Below are positions 6,499 through 6,898 of a stretch of DNA of 6,898 nt, piece after piece. The DNA lies in assembly GCA_003499585.1 (NCBI GenBank), contig DNSU01000191.1, positions 1-6,898 on the forward strand, in the 5' to 3' direction. The first letter of the stretch is position 1. The number at the start of each line of letters is the position of its first letter. The notes beneath the pieces are model-generated. The model made no database searches. It was not told where the DNA came from and saw nothing but the letters and a program-made list of their open reading frames with translations. Position numbers and translations under genes: made by a program. Source of the DNA: Cyanobacteria bacterium UBA9579 (GTDB lineage: Bacteria > Cyanobacteriota > Vampirovibrionia > Gastranaerophilales > UBA9579).

Positions 6499-6744
6499 TT
6501 ATCCTTTAACATACGCATTTACTGCTGCTACCACTATTGCTATTTCCTCATTTCGTTCAACAGCTTGTTCAAGCTTGCATTGTTGTTGAACTTCTTCTGG
6601 AAAATAATTGGAAATTAACTGTAAAACTCTTGCTGTACCGTTCATTGATATAATCATTATGATTAGGAATGTAGTCACCACTGACATGCCGATTACCATC
6701 AATACTAGACCCTGCATTATTAAACTGGTGTCATCTACAGGCAT
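6499..6744 (-). CDS. oadG: Oxaloacetate decarboxylase gamma subunit
   Basis: OadG is the small membrane anchor that assembles the alpha and beta subunits and speeds carboxybiotin turnover. The 81-residue product has the family layout: a short polar N-terminus, one membrane helix (about 8-33, rich in Leu, Val, Ile and Met), a hydrophilic linker with charged residues, and a C-terminal EEIAIVVAAVNAYVKG segment, close to the conserved Ala-rich Tyr-ended tail that OadG proteins use to contact the alpha subunit. The His-containing zinc tail described for the Klebsiella protein is not apparent. The gene begins inside the end of the upstream birA frame, with AGGAG (6752-6756) 7 bases before the ATG. 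It ends three bases before oadA, so translation of the three genes is probably coupled. Confidence 0.88.
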   Translation of the reverse strand: MPVDDTSLIMQGLVLMVIGMSVVTTFLIIMIISMNGTARVLQLISNYFPEEVQQQCKLEQAVERNEEIAIVVAAVNAYVKG

Positions 6745-6898
6745 AAGAGGTCTCCTATCGTTACTGTGCTTTCTTCCATATTGCTTTTAACTATTATTAA
6801 AGAACCATCGTCATTGATTCTTGTAGCTGTTCCATCATTCTTTGAGTGTGGCATATTTATTACTACTTTGCGGCCAAGGAATGAGCTTCTTTGTTGAT
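6735..6898 (-). CDS. birA: Biotin protein ligase, C-terminal fragment (runs off right edge)
   Basis: On the minus strand a frame is open from the window edge to a TAG at 6735-6737, encoding 53 residues. It reads as the small SH3-like C-terminal domain of BirA: SFLGRKVVIN at 5-14 (family pattern LGkxVxv), then DGTATRINDDGSLII at 21-35 (pattern GxAxgIDxDGaLlv), then TVTIGDL at 44-50 (pattern xxixxGDv). No catalytic residues are in view. BirA makes biotinyl-AMP and transfers biotin to the lysine of carboxylase and decarboxylase biotinyl domains, here presumably K569 of the OadA encoded two genes downstream. The frame overlaps the oadG start by 10 bp, so it likely heads the same transcript, whose promoter lies outside the window. 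Whether a DNA-binding N-terminal domain exists cannot be seen. The short fragment makes this a pattern-based call. Confidence 0.72.
   Translation of the reverse strand, partial: QQRSSFLGRKVVINMPHSKNDGTATRINDDGSLIIVKSNMEESTVTIGDLLCL

Noticed and set aside
1..6898. CRISPR array, tRNA, rRNA, insertion sequence
   Set aside because: No regularly spaced repeats, cloverleaf-like segments, rRNA motifs or transposase signatures with terminal inverted repeats were seen. The only strong inverted repeat is the terminator at 1773-1806.

Overview
The window looks like a piece of an AT-rich bacterial chromosome from an anaerobic or fermentative organism. Its core is a minus-strand cluster for biotin-dependent, sodium-coupled oxaloacetate metabolism: birA (3' end only), oadG, oadA, oadB, pckA. 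The taxon cannot be fixed from the sequence. The OadA is a divergent type with RDGFQS in place of the usual RDAHQS, which I associate from memory with Campylobacterota and some other anaerobes. The small protein at 703-894 carries two FSGL motifs, which is weakly reminiscent of short proteins in gut Melainabacteria (Gastranaerophilales). Both hints are tentative.

Layout. Positions 1-576 (+) hold the 3' two thirds of a BKACE/Kce-family beta-keto acid cleavage enzyme cut by the left edge, followed by a weak terminator. Positions 577-1830 are an accessory stretch: a 63-residue unknown protein (703-894), a region at 898-990 that can fold into one long nested hairpin, an A-tract-rich leader, and a stand-alone primase-polymerase domain protein (1194-1766). 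A perfect 15-bp inverted repeat at 1773-1806 lies between this gene and the convergent pckA and probably terminates both. From 1831 to the right edge everything is on the minus strand and tightly packed: pckA (1831-3483), oadB (3527-4666), oadA (4684-6495), oadG (6499-6744) and the last 53 codons of a probable biotin protein ligase (6735-6898). The birA piece overlaps oadG by 10 bp.

How the genes fit together. BirA would attach biotin to Lys569 of OadA. OadA transfers the carboxyl group of oxaloacetate to that biotin, OadB decarboxylates carboxybiotin and exports sodium, and OadG holds the complex together. PckA interconverts oxaloacetate and phosphoenolpyruvate with ATP. With both activities in one operon the cell could run PEP to oxaloacetate to pyruvate, gaining ATP and a sodium gradient with CO2 recycled, or run the reverse as a sodium-driven gluconeogenic route. 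The parts are well supported; the direction of flux is inference. I found no CRISPR array, tRNA, rRNA, insertion sequence or recognised riboswitch.
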